Below, one piece after another: positions 25,650 to 34,870 of a stretch of 64,000 nucleotides of DNA (position 1 is its first letter; each line of letters starts with the position of its first letter). The DNA comes from Brumimicrobium glaciale (GTDB lineage Bacteria; Bacteroidota; Bacteroidia; Flavobacteriales_D; Crocinitomicaceae). A model generated the notes under the pieces. It was not told the origin of the DNA. It saw only the letters and a program-made list of their open reading frames with translations, and searched no databases. The position numbers were made by a program, and so were the translations under genes. Location: contig NZ_SETE01000001.1 in the NCBI RefSeq assembly GCF_004152935.1, forward strand, positions 434,001-498,000, given 5' to 3'.

Positions 25650-26252
25650 CCTTATTACGTTGTCGTTTTTTACATCCAAATGATGCGCTTGAATTCCAAT
25701 AGACTTTGCGCCTTCAATATGCTGCATTGAATCGTCGATAAATAATGTCTCTTTCGGATCAAAACCTTCTTTGTTGCAGAGTGTTTCAAAAATCTCTGCA
25801 TCTGGTTTTCTCATTCCCATTGCGCAACTAAAATACAATTCTTTAAAGTAATTAGAAAGCGATGATTCTCCATAAACTTCATTGAGTTGCTTATGGAAAA
25901 ATTCTAAATGAATAGTGTTCGTATTGCTTAACAAAACAGTATTGTATTCTGATTTAAGCTCCATCAAGAAATCTAATCTTTCTTTGGGTAAATCCAATAA
26001 CATTGCGTTCCAAGCATTAATAATAACTTCATCTGTTGTTGATTCAGGTAAATAGTTTTTTATTCCACTAATAAATTCCTCACCACTGATCTCTCCTTTT
26101 TCTAATTGATTAAACAAGTCCGTTTGATTGGCTTGTGTGTATAGACTTTGAAAATCTTGATTTCCCAGTTCAGTAAATGCATCAATAGTGAGTTGGTAAT
26201 TTAAATTCAATAAAACTCCGCCTAAGTCGAATATGATATTCTTAATTTTCAT
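25626..26252 (-). CDS. HAD-superfamily hydrolase (YihX-like)
   Basis: A 208-residue protein with HAD motif I IIFDLGGVLLN, where the second acidic residue of the usual DxD is replaced by Gly as in YihX-type phosphatases, motif II LLSNTN, and motif III/IV KPDAEIF followed by FIDDSMQHIEGAKSIG. It is probably a sugar-phosphate phosphatase; the substrate is unknown. The last 24 bases overlap mce on the opposite strand. Confidence 0.85.
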   Translation of the reverse strand: MKIKNIIFDLGGVLLNLNYQLTIDAFTELGNQDFQSLYTQANQTDLFNQLEKGEISGEEFISGIKNYLPESTTDEVIINAWNAMLLDLPKERLDFLMELKSEYNTVLLSNTNTIHLEFFHKQLNEVYGESSLSNYFKELYFSCAMGMRKPDAEIFETLCNKEGFDPKETLFIDDSMQHIEGAKSIGIQAHHLDVKNDNVIRLVRSLLA

Positions 26253-26300
26253 GTTGTTTGTTTAAAAGACAAATGGTGCAAATACAATTATAAACAAAAA

Positions 26301-26328
26301 AAGGGCAAACATTTTACTGCTTGCCCTT
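26301..26328 (-). terminator. terminator of the YceI lipoprotein gene
   Basis: AAGGGCAA (26301-26308) pairs with TTGCCCTT (26321-26328), with an A-run before it and T's after it on +. On the minus strand the A-run becomes the U tail just downstream of the YceI stop at 26352. Confidence 0.8.
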
Positions 26329-26351
26329 TTCAATATTCTAATAATCAAAGA

Positions 26352-26987
26352 TTATTTCTTCATTAACTCAGCATGAAGTTTGAATTCTATTTCTGTTGAA
26401 ACAGCTCCTTCTTCAGGTTTCTCTGGATTAACTGTCATTCCTTTCATTTCTGCATCACCGAAATCAATAGAGAAATCACCTTTCATAGTCATACCTTTAT
26501 CGTTCGTTTCAATTTTAATTGGAACTGTTCTGATCATTTCAACACCACCAACAATAAGCATTAACTTAGCGTTTCCTTCAATATACTCCATTACTTTTAC
26601 ATCAGTAACAGCATATTTATCAATATTGAAGAAGTCTTCATTTGCAAGGTGACCTTGTAATTTTGGTTTTCCACTTGCTTCGTCAAGATCCTGTACATCA
26701 ATAGTTTTCATGTCAACTGTGAAGTGACCATTAAATTTTTCACCATCTTGAAGCATTGTTCCATCAGTGATTTTTACAACACCATTGTGGCTATTTCCAT
26801 CGTTTTGTCCTCCTATCCATGAACCAGCCCATTCAATTTTGCTGTTTTCTTGGTCAAGTTGGTACTCTGCAACAACTACCTCTTCTTTTTTATCTGCATC
26901 GATAGCACCATCAGTACTTTCTGCTCCTCCACATGACGTAAAAGTTAATGCTGCAAAAGCCAATACTCCGTAAATTACTTTTTTCAT
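26352..26987 (-). CDS. YceI-family lipoprotein
   Basis: A 211-residue protein from ATG 26987 (MKKVIYGVLAFAALTFTSCGG) with a good lipobox. The body shows the YceI lipocalin-like pattern: LDQENSKIEWAGSWIG, a GHFTVDMKTIDVQDL segment and HLANEDFFNIDKYAV. YceI proteins bind long isoprenoid or amphiphilic lipids and are secreted. A TACATTTG box lies 28 bases upstream. The open frame continues upstream to 27041 but would place the lipobox internally, so the shorter start is used. Confidence 0.88.
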   Translation of the reverse strand: MKKVIYGVLAFAALTFTSCGGAESTDGAIDADKKEEVVVAEYQLDQENSKIEWAGSWIGGQNDGNSHNGVVKITDGTMLQDGEKFNGHFTVDMKTIDVQDLDEASGKPKLQGHLANEDFFNIDKYAVTDVKVMEYIEGNAKLMLIVGGVEMIRTVPIKIETNDKGMTMKGDFSIDFGDAEMKGMTVNPEKPEEGAVSTEIEFKLHAELMKK

Positions 26988-27014
26988 ATTCTCTCTTTTA
27001 ATAAATTTAATTTG

Positions 27015-27022
27015 CAAATGTA
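27015..27022 (-). promoter_or_regulatory. -7 promoter box of the YceI gene
   Basis: CAAATGTA on + is TACATTTG on the minus strand, matching TAnnTTTG, 28 bases before the start. A TTG lies upstream at shorter spacing (16 bases) than the usual 19. Confidence 0.6.
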
Positions 27023-27260
27023 ATAAAATTTTAGGTACCAAGGTATGTAAATCGTTAAGCGTATCGTTATCAGTTGTTAATATTTCAAAATTGTGAATTA
27101 GTTTTAGTAATTCGCTTAATAATTAAGTTGTTATTATAGAAAATAATTATAAAAATGAACGCATATTCTAAAGAATTGAATGTTTAATGCGTTTTTTAGA
27201 AGAGTTTATCACTTCACTATTATATGATTTCTGAAAAATCTTCCTAAATTCGTGGGTTAA

Positions 27261-28151
27261 ATGGGAAAAGATATTGAAAAATATGGGAGAAGAGGTCTGC
27301 AGTCAGGCTATCTCTCCGTGGTAGTCGGAATTTCACTAGTACTCTTTATGCTGGGACTTGTTTTGGGTGCCTACTTTGGATTGGAGCATACTCAAAATGC
27401 GGCCAAAGAAAATATTGAAATTGATTTATTTTTCAACCCTGAGTTGAACGATTCTGATATTAAACTCATTGAACAAGAACTTAAAGGTTGGGAGAATATC
27501 AAATCTGTTTGGTTTGTTTCGCCAGAACGTGCGTTGGAGGTTTTTCAATCAAACGAAGTGGAAGCCAATGAAATTAAAGCAATATTCAATGATAAAAGTC
27601 CTTTTCCCCCTTCTGTTTCTTTCAATCCTATTGGAAGTATAGTTGATAAACAAGGATTAGATGCAATCAAGCAAAAAATTCTTTCCACTTACCCTGAACA
27701 GGTTGCTGAGGTGAATTATGATGAAAACAGAGTTGCACAAGTAAATCTTGGATTTCTACAATGGATTTATTTATTCGTTGCAATTGGAGTTTTACTTACT
27801 GTTATTGCTTTTGCAATGATTAACAATACTATTCGATTAGCACTTTATTCAAAACGTTTCACCATTAAAACAATGCAATTAGTAGGGGCAAAATCAGGAT
27901 TTATTAGGAAACCATTTCTATGGAATTCGATTATACAAGGATTTTTATCTGCAATAATTGGAATGTCATTGCTGATGGCTGTTTTCTTCGCTTTAAAACG
28001 TTACATGGAAATCGTGAGCTCAACTTATAACTTTGAAACATTTTTGTTACTTTTCGGAGTTCTAATTTGTTTAGGTGTTCTAATTAGTCTACTTTCAACT
28101 TGGTTTGCATTAAATAAATACCTTAGAAAAAGACTAGATAACTTATACTAG
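27261..28151 (+). CDS. ftsX: cell-division protein FtsX-like permease
   Basis: A 296-residue protein with one N-terminal membrane segment (SVVVGISLVLFMLGLVLGA), an extracellular domain (about 45-165), and three C-terminal segments (WIYLFVAIGVLLTVIAF, then IIQGFLSAIIGMSLLMAVFF and TFLLLFGVLICLGVLIS). The N-terminal extracellular part (IEIDLFFNPELND, then VWFVSPERALEVF) and the FtsX-like core with ALYSKRFTIKTMQLVGAKSGFIRKPF are standard. FtsX with FtsE controls cell-wall hydrolases at division. ftsE is not in the window. It leads a gene run with DUF3098, truB, DUF389 and queA. Confidence 0.93.
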   Translation: MGKDIEKYGRRGLQSGYLSVVVGISLVLFMLGLVLGAYFGLEHTQNAAKENIEIDLFFNPELNDSDIKLIEQELKGWENIKSVWFVSPERALEVFQSNEVEANEIKAIFNDKSPFPPSVSFNPIGSIVDKQGLDAIKQKILSTYPEQVAEVNYDENRVAQVNLGFLQWIYLFVAIGVLLTVIAFAMINNTIRLALYSKRFTIKTMQLVGAKSGFIRKPFLWNSIIQGFLSAIIGMSLLMAVFFALKRYMEIVSSTYNFETFLLLFGVLICLGVLISLLSTWFALNKYLRKRLDNLY

Positions 28152-28163
28152 AATATATTCATT

Positions 28164-28427
28164 ATGGAAAAAGAAAAAACGAAATTCCTCTTCAATAAAT
28201 CAAATTATACGCTCCTTATTATTGGTGTGGTATTGAATGTTGTAGGTTTTTTATTGATGATCGGAGGTGCCGCAGAAAATTTAGATGATTTTAATGCAGA
28301 TGAATTGTTTTCACCTGTAAGATTAACTGTTGCACCAATATTAATTTTACTGGGTTACATAGTGATCATTTTTAGTATCATGAAAAAGCCGAAAATTACA
28401 AAGGACCCAAATTCAACGGAGAATTAA
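28164..28427 (+). CDS. DUF3098 small membrane protein
   Basis: An 87-residue protein with two hydrophobic segments (YTLLIIGVVLNVVGFLLMIG and APILILLGYIVIIFSI) separated by a short acidic loop DDFNADELFSPVRL. This layout and the position just after ftsX in Bacteroidota identify DUF3098. The function is unknown; a role linked to division or envelope is only suggested by position. Twelve bases separate it from ftsX. Confidence 0.85.
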   Translation: MEKEKTKFLFNKSNYTLLIIGVVLNVVGFLLMIGGAAENLDDFNADELFSPVRLTVAPILILLGYIVIIFSIMKKPKITKDPNSTEN

Positions 28428-28443
28428 ATTCCTTTATATCTGA

Positions 28444-29163
28444 ATGGAGAATACAACTTATCAATTTCGAAAAGGTGAAGTTTTATTGGTCGATAAGCCT
28501 TTAGATTGGACCTCTTTTGACGTGGTGAATAAACTACGTTGGAAACTGAGTAAAAAATATGGTATCAAAAGATTTAAAGTAGGTCATGCCGGAACATTAG
28601 ATCCTTTAGCTTCTGGATTATTGATTATTTGTACTGGGAAAAGCACAAAAATAAGTCAAGATTTAACTTCAGAAGACAAAACCTACACAGGTACTTTTTT
28701 ATTAGGAAAAACAACACCTAGCTATGATTTAGAAGAGGAGTTCGATCAAGAATTTCCAATTGATCATATAACCGAAGAAGCAATAAAAGAAACTGCGGTT
28801 AAATTTACTGGTGAACAAAAACAAACTCCACCAATTTTTTCAGCCAAAAAAGTTAATGGTAAACGTGCCTATGAATCTGCAAGAAAAGGAGAAACTGTCG
28901 TTTTAAAAGAGAATGATATCCTTATTCATTCATTTACTATTACAGCAATTCGTTTTCCAGAAGTAGATTTCGAAATCAAATGTTCAAAAGGAACTTATAT
29001 TCGTTCTATCGCTAATGATTTTGGAAAAGCATTAGACTCAGGTGCTACCCTGATTGCTTTGAGAAGAACGCAATCAGGAGATTTCCTACTAGAGAATGCT
29101 AAGTCTGTTGAAGAATGGGCTGAAATTATTGAGGTAAGCGAGATGGTGGATGAGTTAAACTAA
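28444..29163 (+). CDS. truB: tRNA pseudouridine-55 synthase
   Basis: A 239-residue protein starting from an ATG 16 bases after DUF3098. Motifs are LLVDKPLDWTSFDVVNKLR, the catalytic-site KVGHAGTLDPLASGLL with Asp53, PPIFSAKKVNGKRAYE and CSKGTYIRSIANDFG. It makes pseudouridine at position 55 of the tRNA T loop. Confidence 0.95.
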   Translation: MENTTYQFRKGEVLLVDKPLDWTSFDVVNKLRWKLSKKYGIKRFKVGHAGTLDPLASGLLIICTGKSTKISQDLTSEDKTYTGTFLLGKTTPSYDLEEEFDQEFPIDHITEEAIKETAVKFTGEQKQTPPIFSAKKVNGKRAYESARKGETVVLKENDILIHSFTITAIRFPEVDFEIKCSKGTYIRSIANDFGKALDSGATLIALRRTQSGDFLLENAKSVEEWAEIIEVSEMVDELN

Positions 29164-29172
29164 AACAACTAT

Positions 29173-31062
29173 ATGGTGACCAATGAAAATATCTTTGTGC
29201 TTGCAGATCTTGAAGTATTAGACCAAGAGAGTGAAAAAACCAAAGAGTTTTTAAAGGAGAATTGTCCAAATATTCTAGATTTCAGTTTTTTTGATCTAAA
29301 ATCTCTTAACGATACTGATCGTGTTTTTCTATTCTTAAGCGATGTTCAAATTAAAGAATACCTTCCAAAAGTAGCCGTAACAAATTGTGCGATTGGTTTT
29401 CTGCCTCATCCAGACGGGGCTCAAACTCGTTCGGGTTATCAAGTTCCAAAAGATTTTAAAGAAGCATTTAAAGAACTGGTTGAATCAAAGCGCGTTGTGG
29501 AAACCGGAATACTAAATTGTAATGGTGAACTGGTTCTTAATTATGTTGTAATAGGCACCATAGTTACATTTCTTACTAAAAAAGCAAAAAGCAGTAACAT
29601 CTTTTACAGGTTAGGAAGGTTCTTTCGCTACCTAAAACGATTGGTAAATATTCGTTCTTTACCCTTTACAATTCAAACTGAAGAGAGAGAGCCTATAGTG
29701 ACAGCTGCTTCTGACATCATGATTGTTCAGTATGCTCATAATTCAGTTGTATCTCGAATTTTTGCGACCAATGAACTTTCTAGTGAGAAACTATTTCATA
29801 CATTCATTTTTGCGCCAAGAAGCGTTTTGCAATTGGTTAGGGCTTATATCATGAAGCTTTTACTAGGTGATGGTCAAAAAAACAAAGCTTTTACATTTTT
29901 AAGTAGGTTGAAAACAGAAGATTTAACCATTTCTTCTACTCAAGAATTCAATTGTCACATTGATGGTAAACACAATTCCGTTAAAGAATTAGTATTTTCA
30001 TTTCAGCAAAGTTTTAATCAAATCCCTAGTGATTCCATTACTTATGAAATAGAGTCTAAAGACTCCAAAGGATCAAAAAGTTTTCAAACCAAATATCTTC
30101 CAAAAGGGAATTTGATTCAAGAAATGGTGCGCAAGAACTTGCCTTTTATTTCACATGCATCTGCTGATGAGTACAAGGAGTTGTTTAAGCAGTTAAGAGA
30201 AAATGCTAAGCCGACTCAGAATTATGTTGTGCTTATGATTCTATCTATCATTTTAGCAACACTTGGAGTTTTTGCTAACTCTTCTCCAGTAATTATTGGG
30301 GCAATGATTCTGGCTCCGCTAATGGCTCCAATCATCTCTTTTTCGATGGGTGTTTTAAGGCAGGATCGCCAATTGATGAAAAATAGCTTTATTACAATGT
30401 TGGTGGGGATAGGAGTAGGGTATTTGTTTGCCATAATTTTTACGCTCATAACTCCTTTAACACAAATCAATGCAGAAATCACATCTCGTATAAAACCCAA
30501 TATCATTGATTTAGGAATAGCTGTCGTTTCTGGAGCTGCAGGAGCTTATGCGTATTCTAAGGAAGAAATTGCTAAAACACTCGCTGGAGTTGCTATTGCT
30601 GTAGCTTTGGTTCCACCATTGGCCGTTTCTGGAATTGGTATCGCTTGGCTTAATTTTGATATCTTTTTTGGAGCCTTTCTTTTACTGATTACCAATCTTA
30701 CAGGAATGGTTTTGGCAGCGGCTTTAGTGTTTTTACTCACCGGATATAGCCCTTTTCAATTGGCAAGAAAAGGACTGTTGATTTCTTTGTTTGTTGTACT
30801 CTCAATAAGTATTCCTTTAGGTTACGGTTTTTTTAAAGTTGTTGAAGAAAACAAAATTATTCGTTCATTGAATGATACCGTGGTTAAAGGTATAACTTTA
30901 GAAAAAGTAGTTATGGAATCTAGGAAACCAATGGTTATTTCTTTAGACTTTGTGGTAGATCACACACCAAGTAATGAAGAAATTGATAACGTTAAAAATA
31001 AAATTGAAAAAATGCTAGATGAAGAAGTTACCCTCAAAGCTGCCATTAGAGTGAAAAGATAG
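29173..31062 (+). CDS. DUF389 (TIGR00341-type) membrane protein with large N-terminal domain
   Basis: A 629-residue protein. Residues 1-330 are soluble, partly reminiscent of a diacylglycerol-kinase-like fold (CAIGFLPHPDGAQTRSGY), but the kinase nucleotide-binding Gly motif is not visible. Residues about 350-570 are the DUF389 membrane domain: VLMILSIILATLGVFANSSPVIIGAMILAPLMAPI, and AVSGAAGAYAYSKEEIAKTLAGVAIAVALVPPLAV (both quoted as landmarks, cut to short pieces in use: SSPVIIGAMILAPLM and GVAIAVALVPPLA). DUF389 function is not established. It lies between truB and queA, starting 9 bases after truB. Confidence 0.8.
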   Translation: MVTNENIFVLADLEVLDQESEKTKEFLKENCPNILDFSFFDLKSLNDTDRVFLFLSDVQIKEYLPKVAVTNCAIGFLPHPDGAQTRSGYQVPKDFKEAFKELVESKRVVETGILNCNGELVLNYVVIGTIVTFLTKKAKSSNIFYRLGRFFRYLKRLVNIRSLPFTIQTEEREPIVTAASDIMIVQYAHNSVVSRIFATNELSSEKLFHTFIFAPRSVLQLVRAYIMKLLLGDGQKNKAFTFLSRLKTEDLTISSTQEFNCHIDGKHNSVKELVFSFQQSFNQIPSDSITYEIESKDSKGSKSFQTKYLPKGNLIQEMVRKNLPFISHASADEYKELFKQLRENAKPTQNYVVLMILSIILATLGVFANSSPVIIGAMILAPLMAPIISFSMGVLRQDRQLMKNSFITMLVGIGVGYLFAIIFTLITPLTQINAEITSRIKPNIIDLGIAVVSGAAGAYAYSKEEIAKTLAGVAIAVALVPPLAVSGIGIAWLNFDIFFGAFLLLITNLTGMVLAAALVFLLTGYSPFQLARKGLLISLFVVLSISIPLGYGFFKVVEENKIIRSLNDTVVKGITLEKVVMESRKPMVISLDFVVDHTPSNEEIDNVKNKIEKMLDEEVTLKAAIRVKR

Positions 31063-31146
31063 TGTATTTATCACTCAATTTGTAGCCTTATATTACTATC
31101 TTGTACATTTGAAATTAGATTAGCAGAATATCATGGATATAATTGT

Positions 31147-31154
31147 TACATTTG
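31147..31154 (+). promoter_or_regulatory. -7 promoter box upstream of queA
   Basis: TACATTTG matches TAnnTTTG 35 bases before the queA ATG. A second match, TACATTTG at 31104-31111, has a TTG 21 bases upstream at 31080-31082. queA therefore has its own promoter options although it lies behind the truB-DUF389 run. Confidence 0.6.
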
Positions 31155-31188
31155 TAACCCTTTAAAAAAAGAGTACGATTTGAATAAA

Positions 31189-32238
31189 ATGAAACTTTCT
31201 GAGTTCGACTTCGAATTGCCCGAAGAGCTCATCGCAAAACACCCTGTTGAAAATAGAGACGAGTCTCGCATGATGGTTATACATCGTGAAACAGGTGAAA
31301 TTGAACATAAATTATTTAAAGACGTCATCAATTACTTTGGTGAAGGTGACGTTATGGTGCGCAACAACACCAAAGTTTTTCCTGCTCGTTTGTATGGAAA
31401 CAAAGAAAAAACTGGCGCTAAAATTGAAGTTTTCTTATTGAGAGAACTAAACAGAGAATCACTTCTTTGGGATGTTTTAGTTGATCCAGCTCGAAAAATC
31501 CGTATTGGTAACAAGTTGTACTTTGGAGATGATGAATCTCTTGTAGCAGAAGTTATCGACAATACGACTTCTAGAGGACGTACTTTGCGTTTTCTTTATG
31601 ACGGATCTTACGAAGAATTCAAAAATAAAATTGATGAATTAGGTGAAACACCATTGCCTAAATATATCGATAGAGAAGTTGAACCAGAAGATGCTGAACG
31701 TTTCCAAACGATTTATGCTAGTGAAGAAGGAGCTGTTGCAGCACCAACCGCTGGAATGCACTTTTCTAAACAACTATTGAAAAGACTTGAGCTTAAAGGT
31801 ATCGAGTTTGCAGAAATCACTTTACATGTTGGTTTGGGTACATTTAGAGCTGTAGAGGTAGAAGACCTTACAAAGCACAAGATGGATTCGGAACAAGCTG
31901 AAGTGACGCAGGAAAATGCAGATATCGTAAATAAAGCTAAAGAGAAGAAAAAACGTGTGTGTGCTGTTGGAACAACTTCAATGCGTACTATCGAAACTTC
32001 TGTTTCTACAGATGGAATGTTGAAACCTTACGAAGGATGGACAAATAAATTTATTTTCCCTCCTTATGATTTCAGTATTGCTGATTCAATGATTACTAAC
32101 TTTCATATGCCTTCTTCAACTTTATTGATGATGGTGTCTGCATTTTTAGGTCATGAATTGATGTTGAGAGCATACCAAGAAGCAATTAAAGAAAAATATA
32201 GGTTCTACTCTTACGGAGATGTGATGTTGATCATATAA
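31189..32238 (+). CDS. queA: S-adenosylmethionine:tRNA ribosyltransferase-isomerase
   Basis: A 349-residue protein beginning [19 protein letters not shown] at the ATG at 31189; an in-frame TTG nine bases earlier is less likely. QueA signatures seen are [56 protein letters not shown] and [11 protein letters not shown]. It transfers the ribosyl part of SAM to preQ1-tRNA in queuosine synthesis. A strong terminator follows it. Confidence 0.96.
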   Translation: MKLSEFDFELPEELIAKHPVENRDESRMMVIHRETGEIEHKLFKDVINYFGEGDVMVRNNTKVFPARLYGNKEKTGAKIEVFLLRELNRESLLWDVLVDPARKIRIGNKLYFGDDESLVAEVIDNTTSRGRTLRFLYDGSYEEFKNKIDELGETPLPKYIDREVEPEDAERFQTIYASEEGAVAAPTAGMHFSKQLLKRLELKGIEFAEITLHVGLGTFRAVEVEDLTKHKMDSEQAEVTQENADIVNKAKEKKKRVCAVGTTSMRTIETSVSTDGMLKPYEGWTNKFIFPPYDFSIADSMITNFHMPSSTLLMMVSAFLGHELMLRAYQEAIKEKYRFYSYGDVMLII

Positions 32239-32273
32239 CGCTATCGTAAAAGAACATATTTAAGAAATAATTT

Positions 32274-32303
32274 AAGTCCCGACGTAACTGTCGGGACTTT
32301 TCT
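32274..32303 (+). terminator. intrinsic terminator after queA
   Basis: AAGTCCCGAC (32274-32283) and GTCGGGACTT (32290-32299) form a perfect 10-bp stem with loop GTAACT, followed by a T-rich tail. Confidence 0.93.
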
Positions 32304-32317
32304 TTTATCTTCGTTTT

Positions 32318-32980
32318 ATGAAGCAATCTGTGATTATTACTGCTGGAGGAATTGGGAAACGCATGAAAAGCGATTTACCAAAGCAATACATTTCTGTTCA
32401 AGGACTTCCTGTGCTAATGCATACGATCAATAAGTTTTATGCATACGATGCGGAAATGCAAATTGTTATTTCACTGCCTAAGGATTTTATTCAAATGTGG
32501 AAAGACTTATGTGAAAAGCATGAATTCAATATTCCGCACGAAATTACAGAAGGAGGAATAGAGCGCTATCATTCCATTAAAAACGCATTGCAAAAAGTGA
32601 AGGGCGAAATTGTGATGGTTCATGATGCAGTTAGGCCTTTAGTAAGTATACAAACGATTTCAAATGTAACTGAAAAAGCAAAATCTAAAGGAGCTGCAAT
32701 TCCTGTTTTGCCAATAAAAGATACTTTAAGAAAAGGCGATAGCGAAAATAGTCAGCACCAAGACCGATCAGAGTTTTGGATTGTTCAGACTCCACAAGCC
32801 TTTAAGTTAGATTTACTTCAGGAAGCTTATCAAATTCCATATTCGTCTGCTGTTACAGATGATGCTAGTCTGGTGGAGGCAATGGGGAAACAAGTTTTTC
32901 TAACTGAAGGGAACGAAGAAAATATTAAAATCACAACTCCATTCGATTTAAAGTTGGTGGAATTTCTTTTGGAAAAATAA
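32318..32980 (+). CDS. ispD: 2-C-methyl-D-erythritol 4-phosphate cytidylyltransferase
   Basis: A 220-residue protein with the nucleotide-binding AGGIGKRMKSDLPKQYI, IVMVHDAVRPLVS and a C-terminal TDDASLVEAMGKQVFLTEG region plus KITTPFDLKLVE. It makes CDP-methylerythritol in the MEP route to isoprenoids. It lies directly after the queA terminator; the start overlaps no other gene. Confidence 0.95.
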   Translation: MKQSVIITAGGIGKRMKSDLPKQYISVQGLPVLMHTINKFYAYDAEMQIVISLPKDFIQMWKDLCEKHEFNIPHEITEGGIERYHSIKNALQKVKGEIVMVHDAVRPLVSIQTISNVTEKAKSKGAAIPVLPIKDTLRKGDSENSQHQDRSEFWIVQTPQAFKLDLLQEAYQIPYSSAVTDDASLVEAMGKQVFLTEGNEENIKITTPFDLKLVEFLLEK

Positions 32981-33054
32981 GTATATTGATTTTAAATAAA
33001 ACACCTATATTCTCAAGGCTATTCTTAATTTTGCCTTGCTAAAATTATTTAAAT

Positions 33055-34005
33055 ATGAAGGTAATAGATCACATTAATGAAGCTAAGGATACATTGTTTT
33101 CGTTTGAGATTCTTCCTCCACTAAAAGGAAAGAGTATTCAATCAATCTATAATGGTATCGATCCGTTAATGGAGTTTAAGCCGAAGTTTATCAATGTAAC
33201 TTATCACCGTGAAGAATACGTTTATAAGGAACGCGACAAAGGTTTACTAGAAAAAGTTTCCATTCGTAAAAGACCAGGAACTGTTGGGATCTGTGCCGCA
33301 ATCATGAATAAATATCATGTTGATGCTGTTCCTCATCTTATTTGTGGTGGATTTAGCAAAGAAGATACTGAAAATGCTTTAATCGATTTGCAATTTTTAG
33401 GTATCGATAATGTTCTTGCATTAAGAGGTGATCCCATAAAAACAGAGGTGACTTTTAAAGCGGCCAATAAAGGACATAAGTACGCCGTAGAATTGATCGA
33501 ACAAATTCAAAGCATGAACAGAGGTCAATATACCATGGATGAAATTCAATTAGAACCCACCGATTTTTGTGTTGGAGCTGCTGGATATCCTGAAAAGCAC
33601 TTCGAAGCGATGAATATGGCAACAGATTTGCAATACCTGAAACAAAAAGTGGATATGGGAGCAGATTATATTGTGACCCAATTGTTTTATGATAACAGTA
33701 AGTATTTTGAATTCGTTAAGAAATGCCGAGAAATTGGAATTACGGTTCCAATTATTCCAGGACTAAAACCAATTTCTAACTTGAGACATATTTCATTTCT
33801 GCCAAAGTTTTTTAATATAGATTTACCTTTGGAGCTTTCGACTGAATTGTTGAAATGTAAAACCAATGAAGACGTAAAACAAGTAGGAATAGAATGGGGA
33901 ATTCAGCAATCAAAAGAATTAAAAGCTGCTGGTGTACCATGTATCCATTATTATACAATGACCAATTCTACTGAAGTAAGAAAAATTGCTTCTGAATTAT
34001 TTTAA
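33055..34005 (+). CDS. metF: 5,10-methylenetetrahydrofolate reductase
   Basis: A 316-residue TIM-barrel flavoprotein. Features are FSFEILPPLKGKSIQS, FINVTYHREEYV, LALRGDPIK and GADYIVTQLFYDN, plus FCVGAAGYPEKH, all in the normal MetF order. It reduces methylene-THF to methyl-THF for methionine synthesis. A TAATTTTG box at 33026-33033, 22 bases upstream, may be its -7 element. The next gene starts 4 bases after its stop. Confidence 0.95.
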   Translation: MKVIDHINEAKDTLFSFEILPPLKGKSIQSIYNGIDPLMEFKPKFINVTYHREEYVYKERDKGLLEKVSIRKRPGTVGICAAIMNKYHVDAVPHLICGGFSKEDTENALIDLQFLGIDNVLALRGDPIKTEVTFKAANKGHKYAVELIEQIQSMNRGQYTMDEIQLEPTDFCVGAAGYPEKHFEAMNMATDLQYLKQKVDMGADYIVTQLFYDNSKYFEFVKKCREIGITVPIIPGLKPISNLRHISFLPKFFNIDLPLELSTELLKCKTNEDVKQVGIEWGIQQSKELKAAGVPCIHYYTMTNSTEVRKIASELF

Positions 34006-34009
34006 AATT

Positions 34010-34564
34010 ATGAAAACCATGAAGAATTTATTTTTGATTACACTGTCAGCTATGTTTTTAAGCCTCAATATGTGGGCGCAAGAAGCTGAGCCTCTAAATC
34101 TTAGGAATGTACTAGTTGTCGGACAACAAGATGATTTATCAGACCGATATATTCTTGAAGTAGGGCTTTTGCAATTGTTTAGTGAATATAAAATCAAGAC
34201 CAAAGCATCTTTGAATGTTGTGAAACAAAGAGGAACGGATGAACTTTTATTGAATGATTCAATCCATCAAAAATTAAAATCTGAAGGAATTGATACTTAT
34301 TTATTGGTTTCAATTAGAGGGTATAATAAACGTTTCAAACCTTCAGATAATGCAAATCCAATCGAAGAAGAAATAAACGCTGGACATTTGTATCCATTGT
34401 ACAGAGAGAGTGCATCAACAGTAACGTTTTCATTCACTTTTTATCGCGATATGAAGCCTGTTCATTATGAATTAATTAAAACTGGAACAGTTGGTTCTAA
34501 AGAAGCCGTGATGAAAAAACTGCTTAAGAAGGTTGAAAAGAGATTAGAGAAGGAGTGGTTGTAA
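34010..34564 (+). CDS. exported hypothetical protein
   Basis: A 184-residue protein with a signal peptide (KNLFLITLSAMFLSLNMWAQ). ATG 34010 is preferred over an upstream in-frame ATG at 33986 inside metF because the latter would put the signal peptide deeper; ATG 34019 is also possible. The mature part is mostly mixed strands and helices (NVLVVGQQDDLSDRYILEVGL, cut; IDTYLLVSIRGYNKRFK), ending in a basic helix VMKKLLKKVEKRLEKEW. No family recognised. Coupled tightly to metF. Confidence 0.65.
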   Translation: MKTMKNLFLITLSAMFLSLNMWAQEAEPLNLRNVLVVGQQDDLSDRYILEVGLLQLFSEYKIKTKASLNVVKQRGTDELLLNDSIHQKLKSEGIDTYLLVSIRGYNKRFKPSDNANPIEEEINAGHLYPLYRESASTVTFSFTFYRDMKPVHYELIKTGTVGSKEAVMKKLLKKVEKRLEKEWL

Positions 34565-34870
34565 AAATAGGTAGTATGCAATTGGCCTTAGGCTATGTAC
34601 CTTATCTTCAGTTTAATAGAGTTTATTTGTTGAATCTCTAATAATTCATTGGATGTGGGATTTGCGAATTGACACTTCACAAATCTTTTAATTATTTATT
34701 GGATGTTGTTTAAATTATTTGAGTCTTTGAATAAAAATCATCATTCACAATGGAAATGGACGGTTTGCTAATCGTCCCTAAATTGTATATTTGATTGATT
34801 GTTATCTTTGATTTTTTAATCTTTAAATCCATTGAATTTTTCAATTCCTAATTAACCATTCGTAATTGAA
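34565..34870. other. intergenic region between convergent genes
   Basis: AT-rich spacer between the metF-linked hypothetical gene and ribE. I see the short word AATTATT(TATTGGATG) twice around 34635-34705, but no gene, promoter or clear terminator. Confidence 0.5.

Noticed and set aside
33001-33054. Riboswitch before metF
   Set aside because: The gap is only about 75 bases and shows no conserved aptamer; only a promoter box is visible.
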